This document shows, piece by piece, positions 15,416 to 23,468 of a stretch of 64,000 nt of DNA (positions are counted from its first letter, which is position 1; every line of letters begins with the position of its first letter). Under the pieces are notes generated by a model. That model was not told where the DNA came from. It searched no databases and saw only the letters and a program-made list of their open reading frames with translations. The position numbers and the translations under genes were made by a program. Source of the DNA: CAZFBA01 sp964517135 (lineage in GTDB: Bacteria; Cyanobacteriota; Vampirovibrionia; JBFMGH01); contig CAZFBA010000012.1 of NCBI GenBank assembly GCA_964517135.1, positions 40,541 to 104,540 of the forward strand, read 5' to 3'.

Positions 15416-17644
15416 TTAGCTGAATAGAGCTGCAATAAAGTCATCAGGGCTGAAATCTCTTAAGTCATCTATTTTTTCGCCCACACCAACAAGTTTTACG
15501 GGTAAATTCATCTCGGCAGCGACTGCTATAATGATACCACCTTTTGCAGATCCATCCAACTTTGTCAGGGCGACAGAGGTTAAATTTACTGCTTCAGCAA
15601 ATACCCTGGCCTGCTGCAAACCATTTTGCCCTGTTGTAGCATCAAGAACAAGCATTGATTCTGCTATATACTCTTTGGCATTGCGATCAATGATCTTTTT
15701 GACTTTGCTGAGTTCTTCCATGAGGTTGAACTTGTTGTGTAATCTACCTGCTGTATCAATCAGAAGTACGTCGTAGTTTTCCATATTGGCTTTGACAATA
15801 GCATCATAGACTACAGATGCTGGATCTGCGCCATCTCTTCTTACAATATCTGCGCCTGCCCTGCGTGACCAAATATTAAGCTGCTCTTCTGCTGCGGCTC
15901 TGAATGTATCTCCTGCTGCGATGAGAACCCTTTTGCCCTGTTCTTTGAAGCGGTAGGCCATTTTGCCTATCAGCGTGGTTTTTCCGACGCCATTGACCCC
16001 GGTTATCAGGTAAACATTAAGTTTGCCTGGTGTATAGTTTAAATTTACATCAGTGTTGTTTTTAAGGAGTATCTGACTGAATTCTTCTTTCAGGTGGTCT
16101 TTCAGAGCCTCAGGGGTTATTTGATGCTTTTTGTTTCTAAGGTTATCAACTATCTTAACAGCAGTATCCAGCCCTATGTCGGCTTTTATAAGCTTTTCTT
16201 CTATTTCATCCAGTATATCCTCATCGATTTTTTCTTTTCCTGAGACAATCGAAACAACGCTGGAGATAAGGGTTTCACTTGTTTTAGAGATTTTTTCTTT
16301 CAGGCTGGATATAGAAATGCCAAACCAGCCTTCAGGTCTATCCTTTGATTCTTCTGGTTCTGGAAGAGGTTCTTTTTTCTCAAGTATTTCTTCAAGCCCG
16401 GGTATTTTAGCTTCTTCTGTCAAAGGTTCATGGATAACAGTATCTTCAATAACAGCTGATTCAAGTTCACTAACAGGTGGTGTATCTTCCAGTATGCTTC
16501 CTTCTGTAAGTTCTTCAGTCAGCTCAGGTGCTTCATGTTTTTCAAGATGAGTTTCTTCAACTATTACAGGTGCAACATCTTCTTCAGGTAGTGGTGAATC
16601 CGGTATCATTTCTCCTGTTGCCTGCTTTTCAATTAGCTCAGCTGGGGTTTCTTCTTCTTTTTTATAGTGTTTATCTATAAATCCACGTGGTACTCCTTCA
16701 TCAAAAACGCTTCTGGTATCAGATGAATCTTCTTCAATAGATGGTGTTTTTTCCTTACCAGGGGTTTCTTCTTCATCAAAAATGCTATAGCCTTCAGGTG
16801 CTTTAAAATATTCTTCTGGTGGAGGTGAAATATAAGATTCACCTGCAGAGTCGTCAAAAAAGTCATCCCAGGTTTTTGGTGTATCTTCTTCAGAAGGTAT
16901 TTTATCTTCTGTAACGGTGGTATCGGGTGCAGGAAAGGCTTCATCATCCAGAGATTGTGCCGGTTCTGGTATGTCATCAATTGTTTTTTCAGGTTGTTCA
17001 AAAATAGAGGCCTCAGGAGTTTCAGTATTATCAATTTGCCTGCCGCCTAAAATAGTTTGATTACCCTCGCCAGGGTGCATTTCAGTATCAGAGGGCATTT
17101 CAGGTTCAATAGTTTCAATAGGTTCAGCAGCACTACCACCAAGAACGGTCTGGTTGCCATCACCTATACGTATTTCTGCCTGTTCCGGTTCTTCTGTTTC
17201 AAGAGATTCAACTGGTTCTGTCGGAAAATCTTCAGGTTCTTCAACTGTTTCCGGTTCACTTTCCTGAGAAGATTTTTCAATAAACACAGACTGAAAAGCA
17301 CTATCGAGTTCCATTTCGAGGCTTTCAGGTGATGGTTTGGGCTGTTCTTCTTCTGGTGGAGGATCTTTTGGGGGCACAGTTTCGGTAGAATCTTCTACAT
17401 ATGTATTGCTTTCTGTACTGATTTCACCTACCTGTATACCAAGACTCTTAACCGGTGTAATGCTTGCAGTATCTTCTTCAAGCTGAAATTCGTTCTCTTT
17501 TTCTTTGAATAACGCTTCAATTTCTGAGGGATCTGCGCTGATGGCAGACAGTTCATAAGTTTTGTCTTCTTGTTCTTTTTCTTTTTTTTGTTTTTTATCT
17601 TTATCACTGATTTTTTCTTTTAATTTTTTGAAAATATCAAACAA
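15416..17644 (-). CDS. ftsY: signal recognition particle receptor FtsY with a long acidic extension
   Basis: 742 residues. The C-terminal NG domain (about 430-742) is a complete SRP receptor GTPase: GVNGVGKTT (near 547), DTFRAAAEEQL, DTAGRL, TKLDGSAKGG and GVGEKIDDLRDF. Ahead of it is an extension of about 430 residues rich in E, P, S and T, acidic and probably disordered, with two copies of a G-x-GNQT-V/I-LGG motif (about 163-172 and 195-204). The extension is far longer than the acidic A domain of Escherichia coli FtsY, which aids membrane attachment. The start is TTG (17644), four bases after the nusB stop, with GGAGACCTGAGCC before it. Confidence 0.93.
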   Translation of the reverse strand: MFDIFKKLKEKISDKDKKQKKEKEQEDKTYELSAISADPSEIEALFKEKENEFQLEEDTASITPVKSLGIQVGEISTESNTYVEDSTETVPPKDPPPEEEQPKPSPESLEMELDSAFQSVFIEKSSQESEPETVEEPEDFPTEPVESLETEEPEQAEIRIGDGNQTVLGGSAAEPIETIEPEMPSDTEMHPGEGNQTILGGRQIDNTETPEASIFEQPEKTIDDIPEPAQSLDDEAFPAPDTTVTEDKIPSEEDTPKTWDDFFDDSAGESYISPPPEEYFKAPEGYSIFDEEETPGKEKTPSIEEDSSDTRSVFDEGVPRGFIDKHYKKEEETPAELIEKQATGEMIPDSPLPEEDVAPVIVEETHLEKHEAPELTEELTEGSILEDTPPVSELESAVIEDTVIHEPLTEEAKIPGLEEILEKKEPLPEPEESKDRPEGWFGISISSLKEKISKTSETLISSVVSIVSGKEKIDEDILDEIEEKLIKADIGLDTAVKIVDNLRNKKHQITPEALKDHLKEEFSQILLKNNTDVNLNYTPGKLNVYLITGVNGVGKTTLIGKMAYRFKEQGKRVLIAAGDTFRAAAEEQLNIWSRRAGADIVRRDGADPASVVYDAIVKANMENYDVLLIDTAGRLHNKFNLMEELSKVKKIIDRNAKEYIAESMLVLDATTGQNGLQQARVFAEAVNLTSVALTKLDGSAKGGIIIAVAAEMNLPVKLVGVGEKIDDLRDFSPDDFIAALFS

Positions 17645-17647
17645 GGC

Positions 17648-18319
17648 TCAGGTCTCCAGTGTTGCAACGTGTAAACTTGAAAGATACTGGCCAAGCAGGC
17701 CATTAATAAACTTTGGGCTTTCGTCAGAGGAATATTTTTTAGCCAGTTCTATAGCTTCATCAACTGCCACAGCAGCTGGTATATCATCAAAATGAGAAAT
17801 TTCTGTAATAGCAATTCTTAAAATATTTCTATCTATTTTGTGGAGGCGGTCGATATTCCAGCCTTCTGAATATTGCCTTATGATCTTATCAACTTCGCTT
17901 TTATTTTTTTGATAAGTCTGTAATATCTTTATAGAGAAGATTTTAACCTCTTCTTTTTCTGAAAGAGCAGATATTTCTGAAACTTCAGCTGAATGCATAA
18001 TATATTCAGCCGATTCAAGAAGTGCGTCAATGATTTCTTTCAGTTTTTTTGTATCAGGCATTTTTACCGGCAATAATCTGGCTTCGATGGGTCGTTCAAG
18101 GTTTACCGGGTCATTAAGTTCTAAATCATCAAGGTATTCTTTTACGTTAAGTAAATCTGTTATGGTATCTTTTAAATTTGCTGATGCATAATCATTTAGT
18201 GTTCTGGTAGCACCTATTATCAGGTCTTCCAGAGTATCAAAGTCCTGATCTTCGGGGTCTTTTGAAAGCTGGCTAAAGCTTAGAAGGGCCAGTTCTCTTG
18301 CAACGTGTCTTGCTTTCAT
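17648..18319 (-). CDS. nusB: transcription antitermination protein NusB, long form
   Basis: 223 residues, against about 140 in Escherichia coli. The N-terminus KARHVARELALLSFSQL and the C-terminal half (DRNILRIAITEISHFDDIPAAVAVDEAIELAKKY, FINGLLGQYL) are typical; the family's NusB fold binds boxA RNA together with NusE and prevents early termination in rRNA operons. The extra 70 residues between helices 1 and 2 (about 20-100) resemble the enlargement found in cyanobacterial NusB. First gene of nusB-ftsY-ffh, separated from ftsY by three bases. Upstream spacing is a GGATT 6 bases from the ATG. Confidence 0.92.
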   Translation of the reverse strand: MKARHVARELALLSFSQLSKDPEDQDFDTLEDLIIGATRTLNDYASANLKDTITDLLNVKEYLDDLELNDPVNLERPIEARLLPVKMPDTKKLKEIIDALLESAEYIMHSAEVSEISALSEKEEVKIFSIKILQTYQKNKSEVDKIIRQYSEGWNIDRLHKIDRNILRIAITEISHFDDIPAAVAVDEAIELAKKYSSDESPKFINGLLGQYLSSLHVATLET

Positions 18320-18546
18320 ATTTTTAATCCAACTTTAAGCGTATTTACAGGTTTTTATTATTAATACACAAATAAAAGAATTTTAAAAGTTAATATAACC
18401 AATCCTTAAGGGGTGTAGTAGAGCATATGCAACGACTAAATTTAGAGGAGTGCAAAATGTTTTCAGGTTATTCATAAGTATTAAACTTAAAATTTAAATT
18501 AGAATGTCAGCAAACAGGCTTTTGTCTGACTGTTATGAGAGATATT

Positions 18547-19761
18547 TTACTTTGATTTAAGCTTTGAAAGAGTTTCATCAGCCTTTCTAAACTCAGGATT
18601 AAGCCCTACTGACTTATTGAGAAAGTCTTCTGCTTTGTCGAATTCATTTTGATCCATATATAATTCACCCAGCCAATAATAGGAAAGATAGTCATTAGGA
18701 TTGTATTTGATGGCCCGTTTGTATGTCCTGATAGCAGAGTCGTTCTTTTTGTTTAGCCTATATACGTTTGCAGCTTCTCTTAGCTTCATGGCTTTTCTGA
18801 GATTTTCGACAGGAACATCCATTCTGGCTACAGGTGATACCTTATTCAGCTTTCTTGAGCGGGGTTCAATAGAAGAAATAAGTATAACTTCTTTAACTTC
18901 ATATGGTTGCATTTTTTTTCTGAAGAAATCTTTGATATATATACCTGCCAGGCTGGCAGATTTGCCATAGCCTTCCTGTTCTGTTTGCCAGCTGACATCT
19001 ATTTTAGAAAGAGAGGGGTTAACACCCATAATACGACGTATAATTTCATAGGCTTTATCTCTTATAGTAGCATTTTCAGAATCAGGCGAAGATTGTATTG
19101 TTATACTGACAACATTTTCACTGGCAATAACATAAAAATCTTCTTTGATGATGGGTTTTAAAATAGGTGTATAAAAAGTTTCAGGTGGTATATCAGGCTT
19201 GATGACAGGCTTTGTATCACTGCTTACAAGGCTTTCAGTGGGTGATAGCTGAAGTTTTGTTTTTTCCAAATTGTCATCAAGTGAATCAGATAGTTCTTGA
19301 AGCTGGCTTTTAGCTATTTTAATCTTCGAAAAGAGTGTTTTATAGTCTATCTGGCCTTTATTGTATGCCTCAAGATCATCTTTAACAATAGCTGCCTTGT
19401 ATGCATAGTTGCTATCAAGATCTTTCCAACTGGTAATAATAACAGCCGGAGCCATTTCATTAGTCAATAGAAATGATGCAATAGAAAACAGCTTATTTTT
19501 CAGGTAATCGTCAGCAGTTATAATAACTTCGTGAAAATTGACAGTAATATTTGCTACATTAACCTCAACGTCAAAAGGCTCTTTAATAAGGGATGACAGT
19601 TTTGTTTTAACCTCATCCCTATTGAGTGTAGTTGTGATAAAGTGGGGCTGACCTTTAGGCGCCTTTGCCAGTACTATATTCAGGGGTACAAGGTTCATCA
19701 TACTAAATAATAATGCCCCGCCTATAATGTATGTTGTTCTATTAATTTTTTTATAATTCAT
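18547..19761 (-). CDS. secreted protein with C-terminal TPR repeats
   Basis: 404 residues. An N-terminal hydrophobic stretch (IIGGALLFSMMNLVPLNIVLA, about 13-33) predicts export. The middle (40-320) I do not recognise: it shows two similar beta-alpha units (FDVEVNVANITVNFHEVIIT and VVSITIQSSPDSENATIRD), possibly a duplicated domain. Residues about 325-404 hold two TPR units (NVYRLNKKNDSAIRTYKRAI..., YYWLGELYMDQNEFDKAEDF...). Ribosome-binding site AAGGAATATCTT before ATG. It is transcribed alone, divergent from the helical-repeat gene at 19921. No partner can be named. Confidence 0.65.
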   Translation of the reverse strand: MNYKKINRTTYIIGGALLFSMMNLVPLNIVLAKAPKGQPHFITTTLNRDEVKTKLSSLIKEPFDVEVNVANITVNFHEVIITADDYLKNKLFSIASFLLTNEMAPAVIITSWKDLDSNYAYKAAIVKDDLEAYNKGQIDYKTLFSKIKIAKSQLQELSDSLDDNLEKTKLQLSPTESLVSSDTKPVIKPDIPPETFYTPILKPIIKEDFYVIASENVVSITIQSSPDSENATIRDKAYEIIRRIMGVNPSLSKIDVSWQTEQEGYGKSASLAGIYIKDFFRKKMQPYEVKEVILISSIEPRSRKLNKVSPVARMDVPVENLRKAMKLREAANVYRLNKKNDSAIRTYKRAIKYNPNDYLSYYWLGELYMDQNEFDKAEDFLNKSVGLNPEFRKADETLSKLKSK

Positions 19762-19920
19762 AAGATATTCCTTAACAAAACTATACTTTTATTTCCTTTT
19801 ATATGCCGGGTTTCCAGTTATTATTTTAACATTTAGTTGGATTTTAAATGATATTTTTCAAGGTCTGTAATATTTTGTCGATAAGAAATTTAGGGAAATA
19901 TAATGGGGTAATGTATAAGG

Positions 19921-20823
19921 ATGCGGATCAATCCACTAAATACCAACGTAAATCTTTTAACCAAGTATTATGAACTTAATACGGTACGTATAAATGGTAA
20001 GGCTTATCAGAGTATTGATGAAGTAACAGGCAAAACAGTTAATTCTACTGGTGTTAGCAACCCCATGCAGATTGACCCGGGCCTGGCACTTGATCTTTCG
20101 GTGGTATATAATGCATTAGCAAACCCTGACAGCCGCCTGGGCATTCTAATGATGCTTAATAAACCTGAACTTATGCAGCTATTGTTCCTGCTCGATAAAG
20201 AAAAACTTATTCTAGGACTAAATTTTTTCAGTCTGCCCAAATTGCTTGAAATGATAATGCGTTTGCCAAAAGAACTTCTACTGCAAGCACTTTTAATGCA
20301 CATGGATCAAAATACACTTCTAAGCCTAATGCCACAACGAGAACTATTGCGTATACTCGGCAGCGGCAAGATTAAAGAAGAAATGCTGGTTAAATCTCTT
20401 GAAAATTTGCCAACTCATATTCTTATTCAAATGCTTGAAGCAGTTCTAGGTCAATCTGTCGGAAGACTAAAACACCATCAGGTCATAGATAGAATGCATC
20501 ACCTCAAGAAAAGACAGATACTTGAAGGTATTATGACACTTCCCAGCGGCACTTTGCTCAGTATAGTATCTAATTTCACACTGAAAGACCCTTCACTTCT
20601 AATGGAACTTTCCCGAGGAGCACTTACCCAGCCATTTACACGCTTTACCAAACCTATGCTTGTTCAAAGCTTTATGGTGCTCGATAATTCTGAAATCATC
20701 AAAATGCTCGGCGGATTACCCAAAAACCTGCTGGCTCAGGTCGCCTGTATGATCGATCCCGGCCAGCTTGCTGAGGTATTTGCAAATCAGTTCCAGGGCT
20801 TAATGGCATCACTACTGGGATAA
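19921..20823 (+). CDS. alpha-helical repeat protein (MgtE-N / FliG-like), function unknown
   Basis: 300 residues. From about residue 50 the chain is a run of short helical hairpins of the form L-P-K-x-L-L-L-Q-A-L (MNKPELMQLLFLLDKEKLIL, SLPKLLEMIMRLPKELLLQA, LMPQRELLRILGSGKIKEEM, NLPTHILIQMLEA, LPSGTLLSIVSN, LPKNLLAQVACMID), much like the superhelical N-terminal domain of MgtE and the FliG middle domain. No membrane segment and no C-terminal MgtE channel, so it is not a magnesium transporter; a protein-binding scaffold is likely. The first 50 residues are unlike the rest. Methionine is unusually frequent. Start ATG directly follows AAGG. Confidence 0.6.
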   Translation: MRINPLNTNVNLLTKYYELNTVRINGKAYQSIDEVTGKTVNSTGVSNPMQIDPGLALDLSVVYNALANPDSRLGILMMLNKPELMQLLFLLDKEKLILGLNFFSLPKLLEMIMRLPKELLLQALLMHMDQNTLLSLMPQRELLRILGSGKIKEEMLVKSLENLPTHILIQMLEAVLGQSVGRLKHHQVIDRMHHLKKRQILEGIMTLPSGTLLSIVSNFTLKDPSLLMELSRGALTQPFTRFTKPMLVQSFMVLDNSEIIKMLGGLPKNLLAQVACMIDPGQLAEVFANQFQGLMASLLG

Positions 20824-21135
20824 CGTAATGTGTTTCGAAATGTAAATTGCTTTTTTGTTAACAATAAAAGTGATTTTTTTGCGTCTATTTTCTGACAGGT
20901 TTATATAATTGAGATATCACTATTGTATAAAATAGTCCTAAAAACCTTTATTACTTAACATTTTTGAGACATTGTGACAGGCAATTCGCAAACTTGGATT
21001 GTTTTTATAAAGACAAGAGAGAATTAATCCAGAACAACTCAATAAAATGGAGTAATGAGCAGGAGTAATTCTTTATAAGTTAGTAGTTTACACGTAACAA
21101 ACGTCGTAATATGTAATAGTCTAGGGAGGATGAGT
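20824..21135 (+). other. intergenic region and leader of the first seven-coil gene
   Basis: 312 bases with no gene. The last 130 bases (from AAGAGAGAATTAAT at about 21018) share short words with the leader of the paralogue at 22347 (AGAGAGTAA, GGAGTAATT), so the two genes probably have homologous long 5' leaders. No sigma-70 promoter is convincing. Confidence 0.35.
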
Positions 21136-21597
21136 ATGGGCATTATTGGTCAAGTTAATTTACAAAACGTTGGTGCTAACATCAATTTTCAAAACGAAGG
21201 CAAAGTAGGCCAGGTGAATTCACAGGCACTGAACGGTGCTAACACATTCCTTGGTAACAACGGTCAAATAGGTGAAATGAACTCCTATACCCGTGCAGCT
21301 GAAACAAACATTTACAACTGCCCGACCGGACAGATCGGCACTTTAAACGCAACAGACCAGTGGGATAAAACCAATATCCTTAACCGTGGTCAAATCGGAA
21401 CAGCCAACTTAACCGCTATCGGTGCTCTTGGTGAAATCAATATGCAAAACCAGGGCATGGTTGGCACACTGAACGCTCACGCTAAAATCGGCGGCGAAAT
21501 CAATGTTAACAACCTCTTCGGTATGATGGGACAGGTTAACGCTCTTGCTACCGGCTCAAGCCACGGTCAACAGTCTCAGTTTAACTTGCTGACATAA
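21136..21597 (+). CDS. seven-coil repeat protein A (predicted beta-solenoid)
   Basis: 153 residues from ATG 21136, which has GGGAGG seven bases upstream; the in-frame ATG at 21130 touches that site, and the paralogue also starts MG-x-IG. The whole chain is seven repeats of 21, 21, 22, 20, 22, 22 and 25 residues, each opening with G-x-I/V-G-x-L/V/M/A-N and closing with I/F-x-N (GQIGTLNATDQ..., GQIGTANLTAI...). Coil 3 carries a CPTG corner and coil 7 ends SSHGQQSQFNLLT. No signal peptide or membrane segment. About three quarters of asparagine codons are AAC (19 of 25 counted), implying high expression. A right-handed beta-solenoid or amyloid-like structural protein is the likely fold; function unknown. 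Confidence 0.75.
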   Translation: MGIIGQVNLQNVGANINFQNEGKVGQVNSQALNGANTFLGNNGQIGEMNSYTRAAETNIYNCPTGQIGTLNATDQWDKTNILNRGQIGTANLTAIGALGEINMQNQGMVGTLNAHAKIGGEINVNNLFGMMGQVNALATGSSHGQQSQFNLLT

Positions 21598-21626
21598 CAT
21601 AAGATGTAAATACCAGCCAAAGATTT

Positions 21627-21658
21627 AAAAGCCCTGTTGCACCAGCAACGGGGCTTTT
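21627..21658 (+). terminator. rho-independent terminator
   Basis: GCCCTGTTGC (21631-21640), loop ACCA, GCAACGGGGC (21645-21654) with flanking AAAA/TTTT; one G-U pair. Ends the protein A transcript 30 bases after its stop. Confidence 0.85.
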
Positions 21659-21848
21659 GCCTATCAGTGGTTATTGTTTATACCTGAAGACTTTTAGAAT
21701 TGTTTAATATTTTATGTCGTTTAGTCTATTTATTCGACCCCCTAACTTCTGTTCCTGCAATGTTTTAACACTGTGTTAAAAAGATGTATTCGCTAAACGT
21801 CAATTTCTATAACTGTTTCAGGTCAATTTATTAATAGTGTATGAATTT

Positions 21849-21938
21849 TACTGATCCTTGAAAGTAATGTATAGATTCCAGATTATAGAGGCCAATTCTA
21901 TCAGCATATATTAATTATTTACGTGGAATGGTATAAAT
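21849..21938. repeat. dispersed repeat family B, copy 1
   Basis: Ninety bases from TACTGATCCTTGAAAG to GGAATGGTATAAAT recur in inverted orientation at 32291-32379, about 93 percent identical by eye. No reading frame. It abuts a family A fragment (21942) so two unrelated repeats meet here, in the 749-base gap between the paralogous seven-coil genes. Confidence 0.7.
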
Positions 21939-21941
21939 GGG

Positions 21942-22007
21942 CTAATCCAAAACAGAAATTATGACAGGTTATATACATCTAAATAAAATCTTTTATCATA
22001 CATCAGT
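21942..22007. repeat. dispersed repeat family A, copy 3 (partial)
   Basis: CTAATCCAAAACAG onward matches 4727-4795 (for example ATTATGACAGGTT and the TACATC / AATCTTTTA words), but the terminal CCGGACA is lost. It lies immediately after a family B copy. The following 340 bases up to 22346 are AT-rich leader of the second seven-coil gene. Confidence 0.6.
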
Positions 22008-22346
22008 GCAATTTTATTCTGTGGTGATTGTTTTTTTAAACTTGTAAATGTTTGTAAATATAAACTTTGTAAAGGTTTTTATATATATACAGTATCTATA
22101 TTTGATTTAACTCATGCATATAAACTGCATCGTTAATTTATAATTCTTCTCTCTTTATGAGGTTCTATTTACATACCCAAAATACCCCTACAGGCAATCG
22201 AAAAGCACAAAATGTTTTTATATGTATAAGAGAGTAAATGGTTGCTACATTGGAGTATACATAAGGAGTAATTAACCATAACGCAATAGTAATATTTATT
22301 CTTGTGAGTAACATACAGAGTAGTTGAGTAAATTGGGAGGAAAATT

Positions 22347-22805
22347 ATGGGCTATATTGGTAACTTAAGTGTTAATACTAATCAAGCACAGGTCAACATT
22401 AGCAATGAAGGCTACATTGGTAACATGAATGCCAAAAACCAGGGCGGCAATCTGGGTGTACAAAATAACGGCTATATCGGCAACGCAAACGTTGCTACTT
22501 ATGGTGGTGCTACCCAGTTTAATCAATGCCCTACAGGCTATACCAACAATGCTTTCTTTAAAGATCAAAATGATTTCACACAAATTAACAATCAGGGCAC
22601 ATTCAACAACCTTGGCCTGCAAGCAAACGGAGCATTAGGCTATATTGGCCTGAACAATGCCGGTCAGGTTAATAATTTAGGTGCTCAGGCAAACTATGGC
22701 GGTCAGATTGATATTAATAACATGTTTGGCGCCATCAATAACCTTTCTGCTCAGGCTAACGGCCAGAGTCATGGTAAACAGTCAGGCATCAATATCTGGA
22801 CATAA
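22347..22805 (+). CDS. seven-coil repeat protein B (predicted beta-solenoid)
   Basis: 152 residues, paralogue of the protein at 21136. It also has seven coils, of 21, 20, 22, 20, 22, 22 and 25 residues, starting G-Y-I-G-N or G-x-x-N-N and rich in N, Q, G and A. The CPTG corner in coil 3 (QFNQCPTGYT), the N-N-M-F end of coil 6 and the final SHGKQSGINIWT align exactly with protein A. It has a strong ribosome-binding site (GGGAGGAAAATT-ATG), no signal peptide and its own terminator. Compared with protein A its coils use more N and Y. The two are probably made separately and may assemble together. Function unknown. Confidence 0.75.
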   Translation: MGYIGNLSVNTNQAQVNISNEGYIGNMNAKNQGGNLGVQNNGYIGNANVATYGGATQFNQCPTGYTNNAFFKDQNDFTQINNQGTFNNLGLQANGALGYIGLNNAGQVNNLGAQANYGGQIDINNMFGAINNLSAQANGQSHGKQSGINIWT

Positions 22806-22853
22806 CCTGAAATCTTTAATTTGGGCCATAAAAACTCTAATTTTATACTAAAT

Positions 22854-22880
22854 AAAGCTCTCCTAATGGGGAGCTTTTTT
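22854..22880 (+). terminator. rho-independent terminator
   Basis: AAAGCTCTCC, loop TAAT, GGGGAGCTTT and a T run (22875-22880); one G-U pair. Ends the protein B transcript 48 bases after its stop. Confidence 0.85.
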
Positions 22881-23093
22881 AATGCAATACCTGAAAAATC
22901 AACATCTTTAACCTTCATATTAACCAAAATACCCGTCATATCCTGTAATCTGAGTACTTATGACGTTTGTTATAATATAATTACTTATCAAACAAAAAAA
23001 AGCCAGCTCGATTGAACTGACTCAATACCTACCTACTACAACTTACTCAGAAAACTCTTTGGCTAAATTGATATGAATTATTAAATCTTTTTA

Positions 23094-23270
23094 CTAGTCT
23101 TCTAACAGGCTATCAACCACGTTATTAGACTTTCTGAGTGATATCCATTGTTTGGCAAAGTTGTTTAAAGCTTTTTTATACTCATCTGAGTTTTCACCGT
23201 GACTTCTGAGCATTGCAGTAACTTCTTTTTCTGCTGCTAATACATTGTTTCTTACTGTTGATATAGACAT
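23094..23270 (-). CDS. small hypothetical protein, 58 residues
   Basis: ATG at 23270 with a strong Shine-Dalgarno (AGGAGG, 6 bases upstream on the minus strand) and stop TAG at 23094. The product begins MSISTVRNNVLAAEKEVTAM and ends VVDSLLED: soluble, charged, almost all helix-forming residues, with one W. A length too short for many gene finders, but the ribosome-binding site and protein-like composition make it convincing. No family recognised. It lies alone between the second seven-coil gene (convergent) and mutL (same strand). Confidence 0.6.
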   Translation of the reverse strand: MSISTVRNNVLAAEKEVTAMLRSHGENSDEYKKALNNFAKQWISLRKSNNVVDSLLED

Positions 23271-23468
23271 AGTAGGCCTCCTGGTTGACTTTCCCCGAAA
23301 TTAAATTTTTAATTTTGTCCTGTGATTACTTAAAGGCTCCTCAAAAATAAAATTGCTATTATTATAAAAAAAATTTTGTAAAATTTTAAAAAAATTTTCT
23401 CTAACAGGTCAAAATCACTGCTATAAAAGCAATACAGAACACACATAGAGTTTAAAAGTTCTTAACAA

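Noticed and set aside
18427..18477. 16-codon frame with a good GAGGAG before an inner ATG, like a leader peptide
   Set aside because: No gene follows on the plus strand, so there is nothing for it to regulate.
22821..23015. 64-residue frame after the second seven-coil gene
   Set aside because: It spans the rho-independent terminator, has no ribosome-binding site and reads as low-complexity.
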